From the NCBI GenBank assembly GCA_018993155.1, contig JAGKSX010000090.1, positions 1 through 56,222 of the forward strand: a DNA stretch of 56,222 nucleotides, in the 5' to 3' direction. The DNA comes from Hydrogenophaga sp. GTDB taxonomy: Bacteria; Pseudomonadota; Gammaproteobacteria; Burkholderiales; Burkholderiaceae_C. The notes beneath the pieces are model-generated. The model was not told where the DNA came from and searched no databases. It was given only the letters and a program-made list of their open reading frames with translations. This document shows positions 8,131 to 18,649 of the stretch, one piece after another (the stretch's first letter is position 1; each line of letters begins with the position of its first letter). The translations under genes were made by a program, and so were the position numbers.

Positions 8131-9810
8131 ATGACACTCTCCATTTGCGTGGCCCAGCTCAATTTCGTGGTGGGCGACATGGTGGGCAACGCCCGGAAAA
8201 TCGTCGATGCCGCCACCCAGGCCCATGCCTGCGGCGCGCGCCTGCTGCTCACGCCCGAACTGGCCCTCTGCGGTTACGCGGCCGAGGACCTTTTTCTGCG
8301 GCCAGCGTTCATCGATGCGTGTGATGATGCCCTCAAAATCATCGCGGCCGGGACGGCCCACCTCAAAGGCCTGCACATCGTGGTGGGACATCCGGCGCGG
8401 GCCCCCGGGGCGGTGATCGAGCGGCGCGAACGCAGCGTGGCCGTGGCCTTCCTGCACAACGCGGCGAGCGTGTTGTGCGAAGGCCGGGTGACCCACACCT
8501 ATGCCAAGCGCGAGCTGCCCAACTACCAGGTGTTCGATGAGCGCCGTTACTTCGTGCCGGGCCACGCGCCTTGCGTGATCGAGGTGGAAGGCGTGCGCGT
8601 GGGCCTGCTGATCTGTGAAGACGCCTGGTTCGACGCCCCCGCTGCCGACGCCCGGGCCGCCGGCGCCGACCTGCTGGCCGTCATCAATGCTTCGCCTTTC
8701 CATGCTGGCAAAGGCGGCGAGCGCGAAGCCACCATGCGCGAGCGGGTGCGCTCCACCGGCCTGCCGCTGGTCTACGCGCACCTGGTGGGCGGGCAGGACG
8801 AGATCGTCTTCGAGGGGCGCAGCTTCGTGCTCGGTGCCGACGGCGCTCTGGCTGGTCGCGCGGTGAGCTTCGAGGAGACGCTGTTCGATGTGGCCTTCAC
8901 GCGCCAGGGCGCCGGCTGGCAGATCGCTGCCGAGACCGACCGCGCCCACAGCCCGGAGGCCGACCTGTGGCATGCGCTGGTGCTGGGCGTGCGCGACTAC
9001 CTGGGCAAGAACGGATTCCCAGGCGCCATCCTGGGCCTGTCGGGCGGTATCGACTCGGCGCTGGTGCTGGCCATCGCGGTCGACGCGCTGGGCAAGGACC
9101 GCGTTCGCACCGTGATGATGCCGTCGCCCTACACGGCCGACATTTCCTGGATCGATGCGCGCGACATGGCCGCGCGCATGGGCGTGCGCTACGACGAGAT
9201 CGCCATCGCGCCGCAGTTCGAGGCCTTCAAGGCCAGCCTCGCGAGCGAGTTCGCCGGTCTGCCCGAGGACGCGACGGAGGAGAACCTGCAGGCGCGCATC
9301 CGCGGCACCTTGCTCATGGCGCTGTCCAACAAGTTCGGCAGCATCGTGCTGACCACCGGCAACAAGAGCGAGATGGCCACGGGCTATTGCACGCTGTACG
9401 GTGACATGGCCGGCGGTTTCGCCGTCATCAAGGACGTGGCCAAGACCATGGTCTTCAAGCTGGCCCGCTGGCGCAACGCGCACGATCCCTATGGAACGGG
9501 CGCCAACCCGATCCCGGAGCGCATCATCACGCGCCCGCCCAGCGCCGAGCTGCGACCCGATCAGAAGGACCAGGACAGCCTGCCGGAATACCCCGTGCTG
9601 GACGCGATCATCGAGCGCTACATGGAAAACGACCAGAGCCCCGAGAGCATCGTGGCCGCTGGCTTCGAGCGGGCCGACGTGGACAAGGTGGTGCGCCTGA
9701 TCCGCATCAACGAATACAAGCGCCGCCAGGCACCTGTGGGCATCCGCGTGACCCACCGCAGCTTCGGCAAGGACTGGCGCTACCCGATCACCAGCAAATA
9801 CCGGGCTTAA
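8131..9810 (+). CDS. nadE: Glutamine-dependent NAD+ synthetase
   Basis: Converts deamido-NAD+ to NAD+ using ammonia released from glutamine. Of 559 residues, the N-terminal half is a nitrilase-fold glutaminase with the triad Glu43 (TPELALCGY), Lys126 (HTYAKRELPN) and Cys162 (LLICEDAWF). The C-terminal half is the ATP-pyrophosphatase synthetase with LSGGIDSALVLA at 303-314. Two-domain architecture and length match glutamine-dependent NadE. ATG at 8131 is preceded by an AAGG-type ribosome site. It is followed at 214 bp by glnB, an association common in proteobacteria, and coordination of NAD synthesis with nitrogen status is plausible. Confidence 0.97.
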   Translation: MTLSICVAQLNFVVGDMVGNARKIVDAATQAHACGARLLLTPELALCGYAAEDLFLRPAFIDACDDALKIIAAGTAHLKGLHIVVGHPARAPGAVIERRERSVAVAFLHNAASVLCEGRVTHTYAKRELPNYQVFDERRYFVPGHAPCVIEVEGVRVGLLICEDAWFDAPAADARAAGADLLAVINASPFHAGKGGEREATMRERVRSTGLPLVYAHLVGGQDEIVFEGRSFVLGADGALAGRAVSFEETLFDVAFTRQGAGWQIAAETDRAHSPEADLWHALVLGVRDYLGKNGFPGAILGLSGGIDSALVLAIAVDALGKDRVRTVMMPSPYTADISWIDARDMAARMGVRYDEIAIAPQFEAFKASLASEFAGLPEDATEENLQARIRGTLLMALSNKFGSIVLTTGNKSEMATGYCTLYGDMAGGFAVIKDVAKTMVFKLARWRNAHDPYGTGANPIPERIITRPPSAELRPDQKDQDSLPEYPVLDAIIERYMENDQSPESIVAAGFERADVDKVVRLIRINEYKRRQAPVGIRVTHRSFGKDWRYPITSKYRA

Positions 9811-9904
9811 GGCTTGCGCAGTTCCGTTACAGCACGCATCTCGCCCACCTCGATGCCCGCCGCGTTCGTGCGGGGGGATCGGCTGGATAGGCAGCCCGAC
9901 TTGA

Positions 9905-10363
<459 letters not shown>

Positions 10364-10382
10364 GCGCCGGGTTTCGCGACGC

Positions 10383-10970
10383 TCAGATGGCCTCGATGCG
10401 CGGCGCGGGCGCCAGCCCGGCGGATTGCACCAGCTCTGGCAACAGGCTGGCCGGATCGCGGCCCACGCGGATCAGGTCCATCTGCCAGGCATTCATGAAC
10501 TGCTGCTCCACGCCGGTGCGCAAAAAGGTTTCCAGGCCGTCGTAGTAGCCACCCACGTTGAGCAGGCCCACGGGCTTGTCGTGGTAACCCAGCTGGCGCC
10601 AGGTCCAGACCTCGAAGAATTCCTCGAACGTGCCGATGCCGCCCGGCAAGGCCACGAAAGCATCGGCGCGCTCGGCCATCATGCGTTTGCGCTCGTGCAT
10701 GGTGTCCACCACGTGCAGTTCGGTGCAGCCGTGGTGTGCCCACTCCTTTTCCACCAGGGCCTTCGGGATGATGCCCACCACGCGGCCCCCGGCGGCGAGC
10801 GTGGCTTCGGCGACCACGCCCATCAGGCCGTTGCGGCCACCCCCGTAGACGAGTTGGCCACCCCGGCTGCCGATCCATTCGCCCACGGCGCGGGCGGTGT
10901 CGATGAAGGCTGGGTGTGCGCCGGGGCGCGAGCCGCAGTAGACGCAGAGGGAGAAGGTGGGAGAAGTCAT
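10383..10970 (-). CDS. LOG family phosphoribohydrolase (TIGR00730)
   Basis: A 195-residue Rossmann-type protein of the LOG family, whose studied members hydrolyse cytokinin riboside 5'-monophosphates or other nucleoside monophosphates. Visible motifs are CVYCGSRPG near 9-17, YGGGRNGLMG near 42-51, MHERKRMM near 90 and the PGGIGTFEEFFE catalytic signature near 108. Those motifs place it in the family; the bacterial substrate is generally unproven. It converges on glnB, with the stops about 20 bp apart, and its start is 20 bp from the dgkA stop, so it is probably cotranscribed with dgkA and the RDD gene. Confidence 0.88.
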   Translation of the reverse strand: MTSPTFSLCVYCGSRPGAHPAFIDTARAVGEWIGSRGGQLVYGGGRNGLMGVVAEATLAAGGRVVGIIPKALVEKEWAHHGCTELHVVDTMHERKRMMAERADAFVALPGGIGTFEEFFEVWTWRQLGYHDKPVGLLNVGGYYDGLETFLRTGVEQQFMNAWQMDLIRVGRDPASLLPELVQSAGLAPAPRIEAI

Positions 10971-10990
10971 GAAGGTGAGGGGAAAAATGG

Positions 10991-11380
10991 TCAGGACCAG
11001 CGGGTCCACAGGGCGGCGATCCAGATGCCGGCGCACAGCAGCAGGCTCAGCAGCACGGCCGCGCTGCCCATGTCCTTGGCGCGCTTGGACAGATCGTGCC
11101 ATTCGGGACCTATGCGGTCGATGGCGGTTTCGATGCCGGTGTTGAGCAGTTCGACCACCATCACCAGCAACACTGAGGCGGCCAGCAGGGCCGTCTCGAC
11201 CCAGCTTCGGCCGAGCCAGAACGCCGCCGGGATCATCACCAGCGCGGCCAGCGTCTCTTGCCGGAAAGCCGTTTCGCCCCAGCCGGCGCGCAAGCCGGCC
11301 AGGGAATAGCGAAACGCATGCGCCATGCGCGTGAGGCCGGTGCGGCGCTTCTGCGCGTCAACGGGTTCTTGGTTGTTCAT
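10991..11380 (-). CDS. dgkA: Diacylglycerol kinase
   Basis: Inner-membrane enzyme that phosphorylates diacylglycerol to phosphatidic acid, recycling lipid released by membrane-derived oligosaccharide and LPS modification. The 129-residue protein has three predicted membrane helices (about residues 43-58, 61-80 and 103-122) and the family signature ELLNTGIETAIDRIG in the cytoplasmic helix region. Length matches the approximately 120-residue bacterial DgkA plus a short polar N-terminus. It lies between the LOG gene and the RDD gene on the minus strand with gaps of 20 and 13 bp, indicating one operon. Confidence 0.93.
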   Translation of the reverse strand: MNNQEPVDAQKRRTGLTRMAHAFRYSLAGLRAGWGETAFRQETLAALVMIPAAFWLGRSWVETALLAASVLLVMVVELLNTGIETAIDRIGPEWHDLSKRAKDMGSAAVLLSLLLCAGIWIAALWTRWS

Positions 11381-11393
11381 CGGAAACTGCTTT

Positions 11394-11948
11394 TCAGCGC
11401 TTGGCACGAGGCGGTGTAGGGGGCGGGGCCTGGTGCACGAGGCGGGTGCCGGCGAGCGCATCGTGCAGAAACTGGCGCTGCGGATGGAAGCGCGAGAGCA
11501 GGGCCCAGACGACGATCCAGCCGCACAGCAGCACCGCCAACTCGCCCCCAGGCAAGCCCATGAGGCCGGAGACCGCCAGCGGTGGCAGCAGCCACAGCCA
11601 GGACAGCAGGTAGCGCAGCAGGGCGCGAGCCTGGGTGAGCGCGCGCCCATGGCGGTCCACGACGCGGATGTGCCAGGTCTTCATGGCCAGCGTCTGGCCC
11701 TTGGCCCAGAACCAGGCGAAGTAGATGCCGAACACCACGAACAGGAAAGCCTGCTGGGCATGCCTGTTGTCCAGCGCGTGCCGGGTCTGGGTGAGCGTGG
11801 AAAACAGGTAGCCAGCGAGGAACACGACGCCGAACATCAGCATGCCCTCATACAGCCAGCAGGCCATGCGGCGGCGCAGCGAGGGCGCCATCAGGTTGGG
11901 TTCGGCGCTGGAAGGGGGCGTCGTCGAGGCAGGCAGGGAAGCGGGCAT
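11394..11948 (-). CDS. RDD family membrane protein
   Basis: A 184-residue membrane protein. The start of the domain reads APSLRRRMACWLYEG (the RDD-type Arg plus acidic pattern in helix 1), followed by helices around 36-56, 72-90 and 113-150, and KGQTLAMKTWHIRVVD, the conserved loop of the family. RDD proteins are poorly characterised; some have been linked to ion exchange, so no function is assigned. The ATG at 11948 was chosen because upstream codons in the same frame run into the ilvI promoter region and have no membrane character. It is probably first in the RDD-dgkA-LOG operon. Confidence 0.85.
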   Translation of the reverse strand: MPASLPASTTPPSSAEPNLMAPSLRRRMACWLYEGMLMFGVVFLAGYLFSTLTQTRHALDNRHAQQAFLFVVFGIYFAWFWAKGQTLAMKTWHIRVVDRHGRALTQARALLRYLLSWLWLLPPLAVSGLMGLPGGELAVLLCGWIVVWALLSRFHPQRQFLHDALAGTRLVHQAPPPTPPRAKR

Positions 11949-12057
11949 GAGGCGGGCGCGAAGGCGGCAAGGAAGACAGGAATTGTCGCATTGCGGCACA
12001 TGCGGGCGCCTTTTTGGGGCGGCTTCTGACGCCCCGGCTGGAAAAACCTTGTTGCAG

Positions 12058-12066
12058 TGCGATAAT
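12058..12066 (+). promoter_or_regulatory. Extended -10 promoter candidate for ilvI
   Basis: TGCGATAAT, an extended -10 element, 155 bp upstream of the ilvI start in the 272-bp gap between the divergent RDD gene and ilvI. The -35 region is weak (CTGGAA 17 bp upstream). A long untranslated leader would follow. I looked there for a leader peptide rich in Ile, Val or Leu codons and found none. Confidence 0.45.
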
Positions 12067-12220
12067 GCCGGCTGCAATTCAAAACAAGGCAAACGGATCA
12101 GGGTCCGGCGGGGTATGTGCCCGCTCATGGCCATTGGTCTCAAGTCTCGAAACCGCTCCACAAGAGTGGGTCAAGAGGCACCCAAGGTTTTTCGTCAGAG
12201 AAATTCTCGAAAGGTTCATC

Positions 12221-13996
12221 ATGGAAATCAGCAAGGCCGAACTGGCCTCGGCTGCCGCCGCTAAAGGCGCAGCCCCTCAAGACCTCCGCGGCGCAGAAAT
12301 CCTCATCAAGGCCCTCCAGGCCGAAGGTGTGAAGTACGTCTGGGGCTACCCCGGCGGTGCTGTGCTGCACATCTACGACGCTTTCTACAAGCAGAACACG
12401 ATCCAGCACGTGCTGGTGCGCCATGAGCAGGCCGCCGTGCACGCGGCCGACGGCTACGCGCGCGCCACCGGTGACGTGGGCGTGGCCCTGGTCACCTCCG
12501 GCCCGGGCGTGACCAATGCCATCACAGGCATCGCCACGGCTTACATGGACAGCATCCCCATGGTCATCGTGACCGGTCAGGTGCCCACCGCCGCGATCGG
12601 CCTGGACGCCTTCCAGGAGTGCGACACCGTGGGCATCACCCGCCCCATCGTCAAGCACAACTTCCTGGTCAAGGATGCGCGCGACATGGCGATGGTCATG
12701 AAGAAGGCCTTCCACATCGCCCGCAGCGGCCGGCCCGGCCCGGTGGTGGTGGACATCCCGAAGGACGTGTCCTTCAACAAGGTGCCCTACAACGGCTACC
12801 CCGACTCGGTGGAGATGCGTTCCTACAACCCGGTGCGCAAGGGCCATGGCGGCCAGATCCGCAAGGCGCTTCAACTGCTGATGACGGCCAAGCGGCCCTA
12901 CATCTACACCGGTGGCGGCGTGCTGCTGGGCAACGCCACCAACGAGCTGCGCACGCTGGTAGACATGCTGGGCTACCCGGTCACCAACACGCTGATGGGC
13001 CTGGGCGCCTACCCGGCTTCCGACCGCAAGTTCCTGGGCATGCTGGGCATGCACGGCACGATCGAGGCCAACAACGCCATGCAGAACTGCGACGTGCTGT
13101 TGGCCGTGGGTGCGCGTTTCGACGACCGCGTGATCGGCAACCCCAAGCACTTTGCGCAGAACGAACGCAAGATCATTCACATCGACATCGACCCGTCGAG
13201 CATCTCCAAGCGCGTGAAGGTCGACATTCCCATCGTGGGCGACGTCAAGGACGTGCTGACCGAGCTGATCAGCATGGTGCGCGAGAGCACCGCGAGGCCC
13301 GATGACAAGGCCCTGGCCGAGTGGTGGAAGACCATCGAGGCCTGGCGTTCGCGCGACTGCCTGAAGTACGACCGTGGCAACAAGGACGTGATCAAGCCGC
13401 AGTACGTGCTGGAAACGCTGTGGAACATGACCAAGGATGCCGACACCTACATCACGTCGGACGTGGGGCAGCACCAGATGTGGGCGGCCCAGTACTACCG
13501 CTTCGACGAGCCGCGCCGCTGGATCAACTCCGGTGGCCTGGGCACCATGGGCGTGGGCATTCCCTATGCCATGGGCATCAAGCTGGCCAAGCCCGACAGC
13601 GAGGTGTTCTGCGTGACCGGTGAAGGCTCGGTGCAGATGTGCATCCAGGAACTGTCCACCTGCCTGCAATACAACACGCCCATCAAGGTCGTGGCCTTGA
13701 ACAACCGCTACCTGGGCATGGTCCGGCAGTGGCAGGAGATCGACTACGAAGGTCGCTACAGCCACAGCTACATGGACGCGTTGCCGAACTTCGTCAAGCT
13801 TGCCGAGGCCTATGGCCACGTGGGCATGCTGATCGAACGTCCCGAGGACGTCGAACCGGCGTTGCGCGAAGCGCGCAAGCTCAAGGACCGCACGGTCTTC
13901 ATGGACTTCCGCACCGACCCCACCGAGAACGTGTTCCCGATGGTTCAGGCCGGCAAGGGCATCACCGAGATGCTGCTGGGTTCCGAAGACCTGTAA
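12221..13996 (+). CDS. ilvI: Acetolactate synthase, catalytic subunit
   Basis: Thiamine-diphosphate enzyme that joins pyruvate to pyruvate or 2-oxobutyrate, the first common step to valine, leucine and isoleucine. The 591-residue protein has the catalytic Glu in VRHEQAAVHAADGYAR near residue 60, VTSGPGVTNAITG near 88, and the ThDP motif from GEGSVQ to ALNN near 468-496. It pairs with the regulatory subunit ilvH 117 bp downstream. The frame is open far upstream, but the ATG at 12221 (MEISKAELAS) follows a GAAAGG ribosome site and gives the usual N-terminus. ilvB would be an equally valid name. Confidence 0.96.
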   Translation: MEISKAELASAAAAKGAAPQDLRGAEILIKALQAEGVKYVWGYPGGAVLHIYDAFYKQNTIQHVLVRHEQAAVHAADGYARATGDVGVALVTSGPGVTNAITGIATAYMDSIPMVIVTGQVPTAAIGLDAFQECDTVGITRPIVKHNFLVKDARDMAMVMKKAFHIARSGRPGPVVVDIPKDVSFNKVPYNGYPDSVEMRSYNPVRKGHGGQIRKALQLLMTAKRPYIYTGGGVLLGNATNELRTLVDMLGYPVTNTLMGLGAYPASDRKFLGMLGMHGTIEANNAMQNCDVLLAVGARFDDRVIGNPKHFAQNERKIIHIDIDPSSISKRVKVDIPIVGDVKDVLTELISMVRESTARPDDKALAEWWKTIEAWRSRDCLKYDRGNKDVIKPQYVLETLWNMTKDADTYITSDVGQHQMWAAQYYRFDEPRRWINSGGLGTMGVGIPYAMGIKLAKPDSEVFCVTGEGSVQMCIQELSTCLQYNTPIKVVALNNRYLGMVRQWQEIDYEGRYSHSYMDALPNFVKLAEAYGHVGMLIERPEDVEPALREARKLKDRTVFMDFRTDPTENVFPMVQAGKGITEMLLGSEDL

Positions 13997-14009
13997 TCCC
14001 CGAAGCGAG

Positions 14010-14030
14010 GCGGCGAAAAGCCTTCGCCGC
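14010..14030 (+). other. Intercistronic hairpin between ilvI and ilvH
   Basis: GCGGCGAA (14010-14017) pairs perfectly with TTCGCCGC (14023-14030) around a 5-nt loop, 13 bp after the ilvI stop. No T-tract follows, so it is more likely an mRNA-stabilising or attenuating hairpin than a terminator. Confidence 0.55.
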
Positions 14031-14113
14031 TTCATCCCCTCAGACGAATCTATTGTCCGCCAAGTCTGCGCATTACCGTGCGCAGGGGAGGGCGGCGAAA
14101 AGAGGAATCGCAC

Positions 14114-14605
14114 ATGAAACACATCATCGCTGTCCTGCTGGAAAACGAACCCGGCGCCCTGTCGCGCGTGGTGGGGCTGTTCTCGGCCCGTGGCTACAAC
14201 ATCGAATCGCTCACGGTGGCGCCCACCGAGGACCCCAGCCTCTCGCGCATGACGATCCAGACCACAGGGTCGGACGACGTCATCGAGCAAATCACCAAGC
14301 ACCTGAACCGCCTCATCGAGGTCGTCAAGGTGGTCGACCTCACCGAGGGGGCCTACACCGAGCGCGAGCTCATGATGGTGAAGGTCCGCGCGGTGGGCAA
14401 GGAGCGCGAGGAAATGAAGCGCATGGCCGACATCTTCCGCGGCCGCATCATCGATGTGACCGAGAAGAGCTACACCATCGAACTCACCGGCGACCAAGGC
14501 AAGAACGACGCCTTCCTCGAGGCGATCGATCGCTCGTCCATTCTGGAGACCGTGCGCACGGGCGCCAGCGGCATCGGCCGGGGTGAGAGAATCCTGCGCG
14601 TCTGA
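14114..14605 (+). CDS. ilvH: Acetolactate synthase, small regulatory subunit
   Basis: Regulatory partner of IlvI that stimulates the enzyme and confers valine feedback inhibition. The 163-residue protein begins MKHIIAVLLENEPGALSRVVGLF, the ACT domain that forms the valine site, with NIESLTVAPTEDPSLSRMT near 29-47, and then the ALS_ss C-terminal domain (ELMMVKVRAVG, DQGKNDAFLEAID). Length is typical. The ATG at 14114 is the standard start for the family. The downstream gap to ilvC carries a composite palindromic repeat. Confidence 0.96.
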   Translation: MKHIIAVLLENEPGALSRVVGLFSARGYNIESLTVAPTEDPSLSRMTIQTTGSDDVIEQITKHLNRLIEVVKVVDLTEGAYTERELMMVKVRAVGKEREEMKRMADIFRGRIIDVTEKSYTIELTGDQGKNDAFLEAIDRSSILETVRTGASGIGRGERILRV

Positions 14606-14629
14606 CAGTTTCGGGGCTCAGCCATTTGC

Positions 14630-15764
<1,135 letters not shown>

Positions 15765-15796
15765 TGGGCAGCGTGCGCCGCGACGCGGCGCACATC

Positions 15797-15834
15797 GACG
15801 ACAAAGGCCACTTCGGTGGCCTTTGTCGTCTTTT
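15797..15834 (+). terminator. Rho-independent terminator after ilvC
   Basis: A perfect 15-bp stem, GACGACAAAGGCCAC (15797-15811) with GTGGCCTTTGTCGTC (15816-15830), caps a TTCG tetraloop and is followed by TTTT. It ends the ilvIHC transcript 32 bp after the ilvC stop. Confidence 0.93.
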
Positions 15835-15930
15835 CCTACAGACACACTGCTTTACACTGCGGCATTCTGTGCAAGAGTGCTGCATCAGGTGCCGACGGCT
15901 CCTGCGCTGCCGCGACGCACGGAGGCCCGA

Positions 15931-16743
15931 ATGCACGACGGAACCGAAACCACTATGACGCCCAGCGACGAACGCCCCAGGCGCCCCAAGGGCATCTACA
16001 TGGTGCCCAACATGATCACGCTTGCCGCCCTGTTCGGCGGCTTCTATTCGGTCGTCATGGCCATGAACGGTCGTTACGACCTGGCCACCGTGGGCATCTT
16101 CGTGGCCATGGTGCTCGACAGCCTGGACGGCCGTGTGGCGCGCCTCACCAACACGCAGAGCGCGTTCGGCGAGCAGATGGACTCGCTGTCCGACATGGTG
16201 TCCTTCGGTGCGGCGCCCGCGCTCATCGCCTACGAATGGACCCTGCGCGACATCGGCCGCTGGGGCTGGATCGCCGCGTTCGTGTACTGCGCGTGCGCGG
16301 CTCTGCGGCTCGCCCGTTTCAACGTCAACACGGCCGTGGTGGACAAGCGCTACTTCCAGGGCCTGCCGTCGCCTGCGGCCGCCGCGCTGGTGGCCGGTTT
16401 CATCTGGCTCATGACCGAGCTGGAAGTGCCCGCGCAGGACGTGACCTGGCCCATGTTCGTCATCACGCTCTACACGGGCCTGACCATGGTGACCAATGTG
16501 CCGTTCTACAGCTTCAAGGACCTGAGCCTGAAGAAGAGCGTGCCGTTCGCGGCCATCGTGCTCGTGGCCCTGGGCATCGCTGTCATCAACATCCATCCGC
16601 CCACCGTGCTGTTTGCGCTCTTCGTCGTTTACGGGCTGTCCGGCTATGCGGTGTACTTCTGGCGCAAGGCCAAAGGCCGCCCGACCAGCGTGATCAGCAC
16701 CTCCACCGACGAGCCCGACGAGCGTGGTCTGCACGACGATTGA
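15931..16743 (+). CDS. pssA: CDP-diacylglycerol-serine O-phosphatidyltransferase
   Basis: Membrane enzyme that makes phosphatidylserine, the precursor of phosphatidylethanolamine. The 270-residue protein has the CDP-alcohol phosphotransferase signature in residues 60-85: D-x2-DG-x2-AR-x8-G-x3-D-x3-D, read directly as DSLDGRVAR then [10 protein letters not shown]. About eight hydrophobic segments follow, so this is the type II integral-membrane PssA. The ATG at 15931 has GGAGG just upstream. An earlier in-frame ATG at 15823 lies inside the ilvC terminator and is rejected. It sits between the ilv and leu blocks, as in related genomes. Confidence 0.93.
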   Translation: MHDGTETTMTPSDERPRRPKGIYMVPNMITLAALFGGFYSVVMAMNGRYDLATVGIFVAMVLDSLDGRVARLTNTQSAFGEQMDSLSDMVSFGAAPALIAYEWTLRDIGRWGWIAAFVYCACAALRLARFNVNTAVVDKRYFQGLPSPAAAALVAGFIWLMTELEVPAQDVTWPMFVITLYTGLTMVTNVPFYSFKDLSLKKSVPFAAIVLVALGIAVINIHPPTVLFALFVVYGLSGYAVYFWRKAKGRPTSVISTSTDEPDERGLHDD

Positions 16744-16765
16744 GCTTTGTGATACAGTTTGAGCC

Positions 16766-16822
16766 ATGATTCTTCGCGCTTTCGCCCTACTACTGGATGT
16801 CCGACACGGGCAGGCTTGGTAG
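16766..16822 (+). CDS. leu operon leader peptide (18 residues)
   Basis: A short reading frame, MILRAFALLLDVRHGQAW and stop, lies 154 bp before leuA. Four of its 18 residues are Leu, three of them in tandem (codons 8-10 read CTA CTA CTG, 16787-16795), and CTA is rare in this GC-rich genome. The peptide ends 22 bp before a terminator hairpin at 16845-16877. This is the textbook layout of a transcription attenuator in which ribosome stalling on scarce Leu-tRNA lets leuA be transcribed. The ribosome site is weak (TTTGAG). The gene is too short for automatic ORF calling. Confidence 0.8.
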   Translation: MILRAFALLLDVRHGQAW

Positions 16823-16884
16823 CAGCGCGCGCGCATTCCATTCAAAACGGCCCGTTTGCACCCGCAGCGGGCCGTTTGCATTTT
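16806..16884 (+). terminator. leuA attenuator: terminator with competing antiterminator
   Basis: Terminator stem AAACGGCCCG (16845-16854) pairs with CGGGCCGTTT (16868-16877) around a 13-nt loop and is followed by GCATTTT. ACGGGC at 16806-16811, inside the leader peptide codons for His-Gly-Gln, is exactly complementary to GCCCGT at 16850-16855, which overlaps the 5' arm of the terminator. A ribosome stalled on the Leu codons at 16787-16795 would leave 16806-16811 free to form this antiterminator; a ribosome that reaches the stop codon would cover it. Pairings are seen; the mechanism is inferred from known leader attenuators. Confidence 0.75.
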
Positions 16885-16919
16885 GGGGCTGTGGGTTTCA
16901 GTAACATCGAAAGAGCACC

Positions 16920-18608
16920 ATGTTGAAACACCCTGCCAGCAAGTACCCCGCCTTCCAGCCGATCGGTCTCAAGGACCGCACCTGGCCCGATGCCGTTATC
17001 ACCCAGGCTCCCATCTGGCTGAGCACCGATCTGCGTGACGGCAACCAGGCCCTGATCGAGCCGATGGACGTGGAGCGCAAACTGCGCATGTTCAAGCTGC
17101 TGGTGCAGATCGGGTTCAAGGAGATCGAGGTCGGTTTCCCGTCGGCTTCGCAGACCGAATTCGATTTCCTGCGCCGCCTCATCGATGAAAACCTCATCCC
17201 GGACGACGTCACCATCCAGGTGCTCACCCAGGCCCGCGAGCCGCTGATCCGGCGCACTTTCGAGTCCCTGCAGGGCGCCCCGCGCGCCATCGTGCACCTC
17301 TACAACGCCGTGGCTCCCGTCATGCGGCGCGTGGTGCTGGGCATGGACGAGGACGAGATCGTCGAGCTCGCCACGCCGCAGGCGCGTCTGTTCAGCGAGC
17401 TGGCCGCCTCGCAGCCCGCCACGCAGTGGACCTTCCAGTATTCACCGGAGATGTTCTCGGGCACCGAGCTCGCCTTCTCCAAGCGGGTGGTGGACGCCGT
17501 GACCGAGGTCTGGCAACCCACCCCCGAGCGCAAGTGCATCATCAACCTGCCGTCCACGGTGGAGCACAGCACGCCGAACATCTTTGCTGACATGATCGAA
17601 TGGATGCACCGCCACCTCGCGCGGCGCGATGCGATCGTGCTGTCGGTGCATCCGCACAACGACCGCGGCACGGGCACCGCCGCGGGCGAGTTCGCGTTGA
17701 TGGCCGGTGCCGACCGCATCGAAGGCTGCCTGTTCGGCAACGGCGAGCGCACCGGCAACCTCGATCTGGTCAACGTCGCGCTCAATCTCTACACGCAAGG
17801 CGTGTCGCCCGGCCTGGACTTCTCCGACATCGACGAGATCCGCCGCACCGTCGAGCATTGCAACCAGTTGCCGGTGCACCCGCGCCATCCGTACGTGGGC
17901 GATCTGGTCTACACCTCGTTCTCCGGCTCGCACCAGGACGCGATCCGCAAGGCGTTCGCGGCACGTCGGGAGGACGACCCCTGGAACATCCCCTACCTGC
18001 CCGTGGACCCCAAGGACCTGGGGCGCAGCTACGAGGCGGTGATCCGCGTCAACAGCCAGTCGGGCAAGGGCGGCATTGCCTATCTGCTGGAAAACGAATA
18101 CGGTCTTGAGTTGCCGCGCCGCCTGCAGATCGAGTTCAGCCAGGTGGTGCAGGCGGTGATGGACGCCAACGGCAAGGAACTGGCCGCCGCCGACCTGTGG
18201 GACATCTTCGACCGCGAGTATGGGCTGTCCCAGGTCGCCGCGCCGCTGCAACCTGTCATGGAAGACGTCACGGGGCAGCGCGTGCGCGTGGCCGCACAGG
18301 TGGAGATGGCCGGTCAGCCGGTTTCGGTGGACGGGCAGGGCAACGGGCCCATCGATGCCTTCGTCAACGGGCTGCAGACGGTGATGGGCCGCCAGCTGCG
18401 CGTGCTGGACTACCACGAGCACGCGATCGGCTCTGGCGCCCAGGCGCGTGCCGTGGCCTATGTGGAAATGCGCATCGACGAGCAACGCACGGTGTTCGGG
18501 GTGGGGATCGACGCCAACATCGTCTCGGCGTCCTTCAAGGCCATTCTGTCCGGTCTGAACCGGGTGACGCGACCGCACACAAATACATCTGAAGCCCAGA
18601 CGGTGTGA
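16920..18608 (+). CDS. leuA: 2-isopropylmalate synthase, long type (LeuA type 2)
   Basis: Condenses acetyl-CoA with 2-oxoisovalerate, the committed step of leucine synthesis. The 562-residue protein is of the long type (TIGR00970-like): it starts [17 protein letters not shown], has [15 protein letters not shown] near 36-50 where other LeuA proteins have [12 protein letters not shown], the metal motif SVHPHNDRG near 240, [12 protein letters not shown], and a C-terminal LeuA regulatory domain with the Leu feedback site. It lies directly behind the leu attenuator and 41 bp before a second, short-type isopropylmalate synthase, so both are likely under the same leader. Confidence 0.95.
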   Translation: MLKHPASKYPAFQPIGLKDRTWPDAVITQAPIWLSTDLRDGNQALIEPMDVERKLRMFKLLVQIGFKEIEVGFPSASQTEFDFLRRLIDENLIPDDVTIQVLTQAREPLIRRTFESLQGAPRAIVHLYNAVAPVMRRVVLGMDEDEIVELATPQARLFSELAASQPATQWTFQYSPEMFSGTELAFSKRVVDAVTEVWQPTPERKCIINLPSTVEHSTPNIFADMIEWMHRHLARRDAIVLSVHPHNDRGTGTAAGEFALMAGADRIEGCLFGNGERTGNLDLVNVALNLYTQGVSPGLDFSDIDEIRRTVEHCNQLPVHPRHPYVGDLVYTSFSGSHQDAIRKAFAARREDDPWNIPYLPVDPKDLGRSYEAVIRVNSQSGKGGIAYLLENEYGLELPRRLQIEFSQVVQAVMDANGKELAAADLWDIFDREYGLSQVAAPLQPVMEDVTGQRVRVAAQVEMAGQPVSVDGQGNGPIDAFVNGLQTVMGRQLRVLDYHEHAIGSGAQARAVAYVEMRIDEQRTVFGVGIDANIVSASFKAILSGLNRVTRPHTNTSEAQTV

Positions 18609-18649
18609 TGCCGATCGGGCCGACCAATACAACTTCAACGGAGTTCCCC

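Noticed and set aside
12065-12220. In-frame N-terminal extension or leader peptide before ilvI
   Set aside because: The frame is open and has an ATG at 12065, but the residues are not conserved in acetolactate synthases and contain no run of Ile, Val or Leu codons expected of an attenuator.
15823-15930. A longer pssA with an N-terminal extension from 15823
   Set aside because: That start lies within the 3' arm of the ilvC terminator, and the added residues are not membrane-like. The ATG at 15931 has GGAGG upstream.
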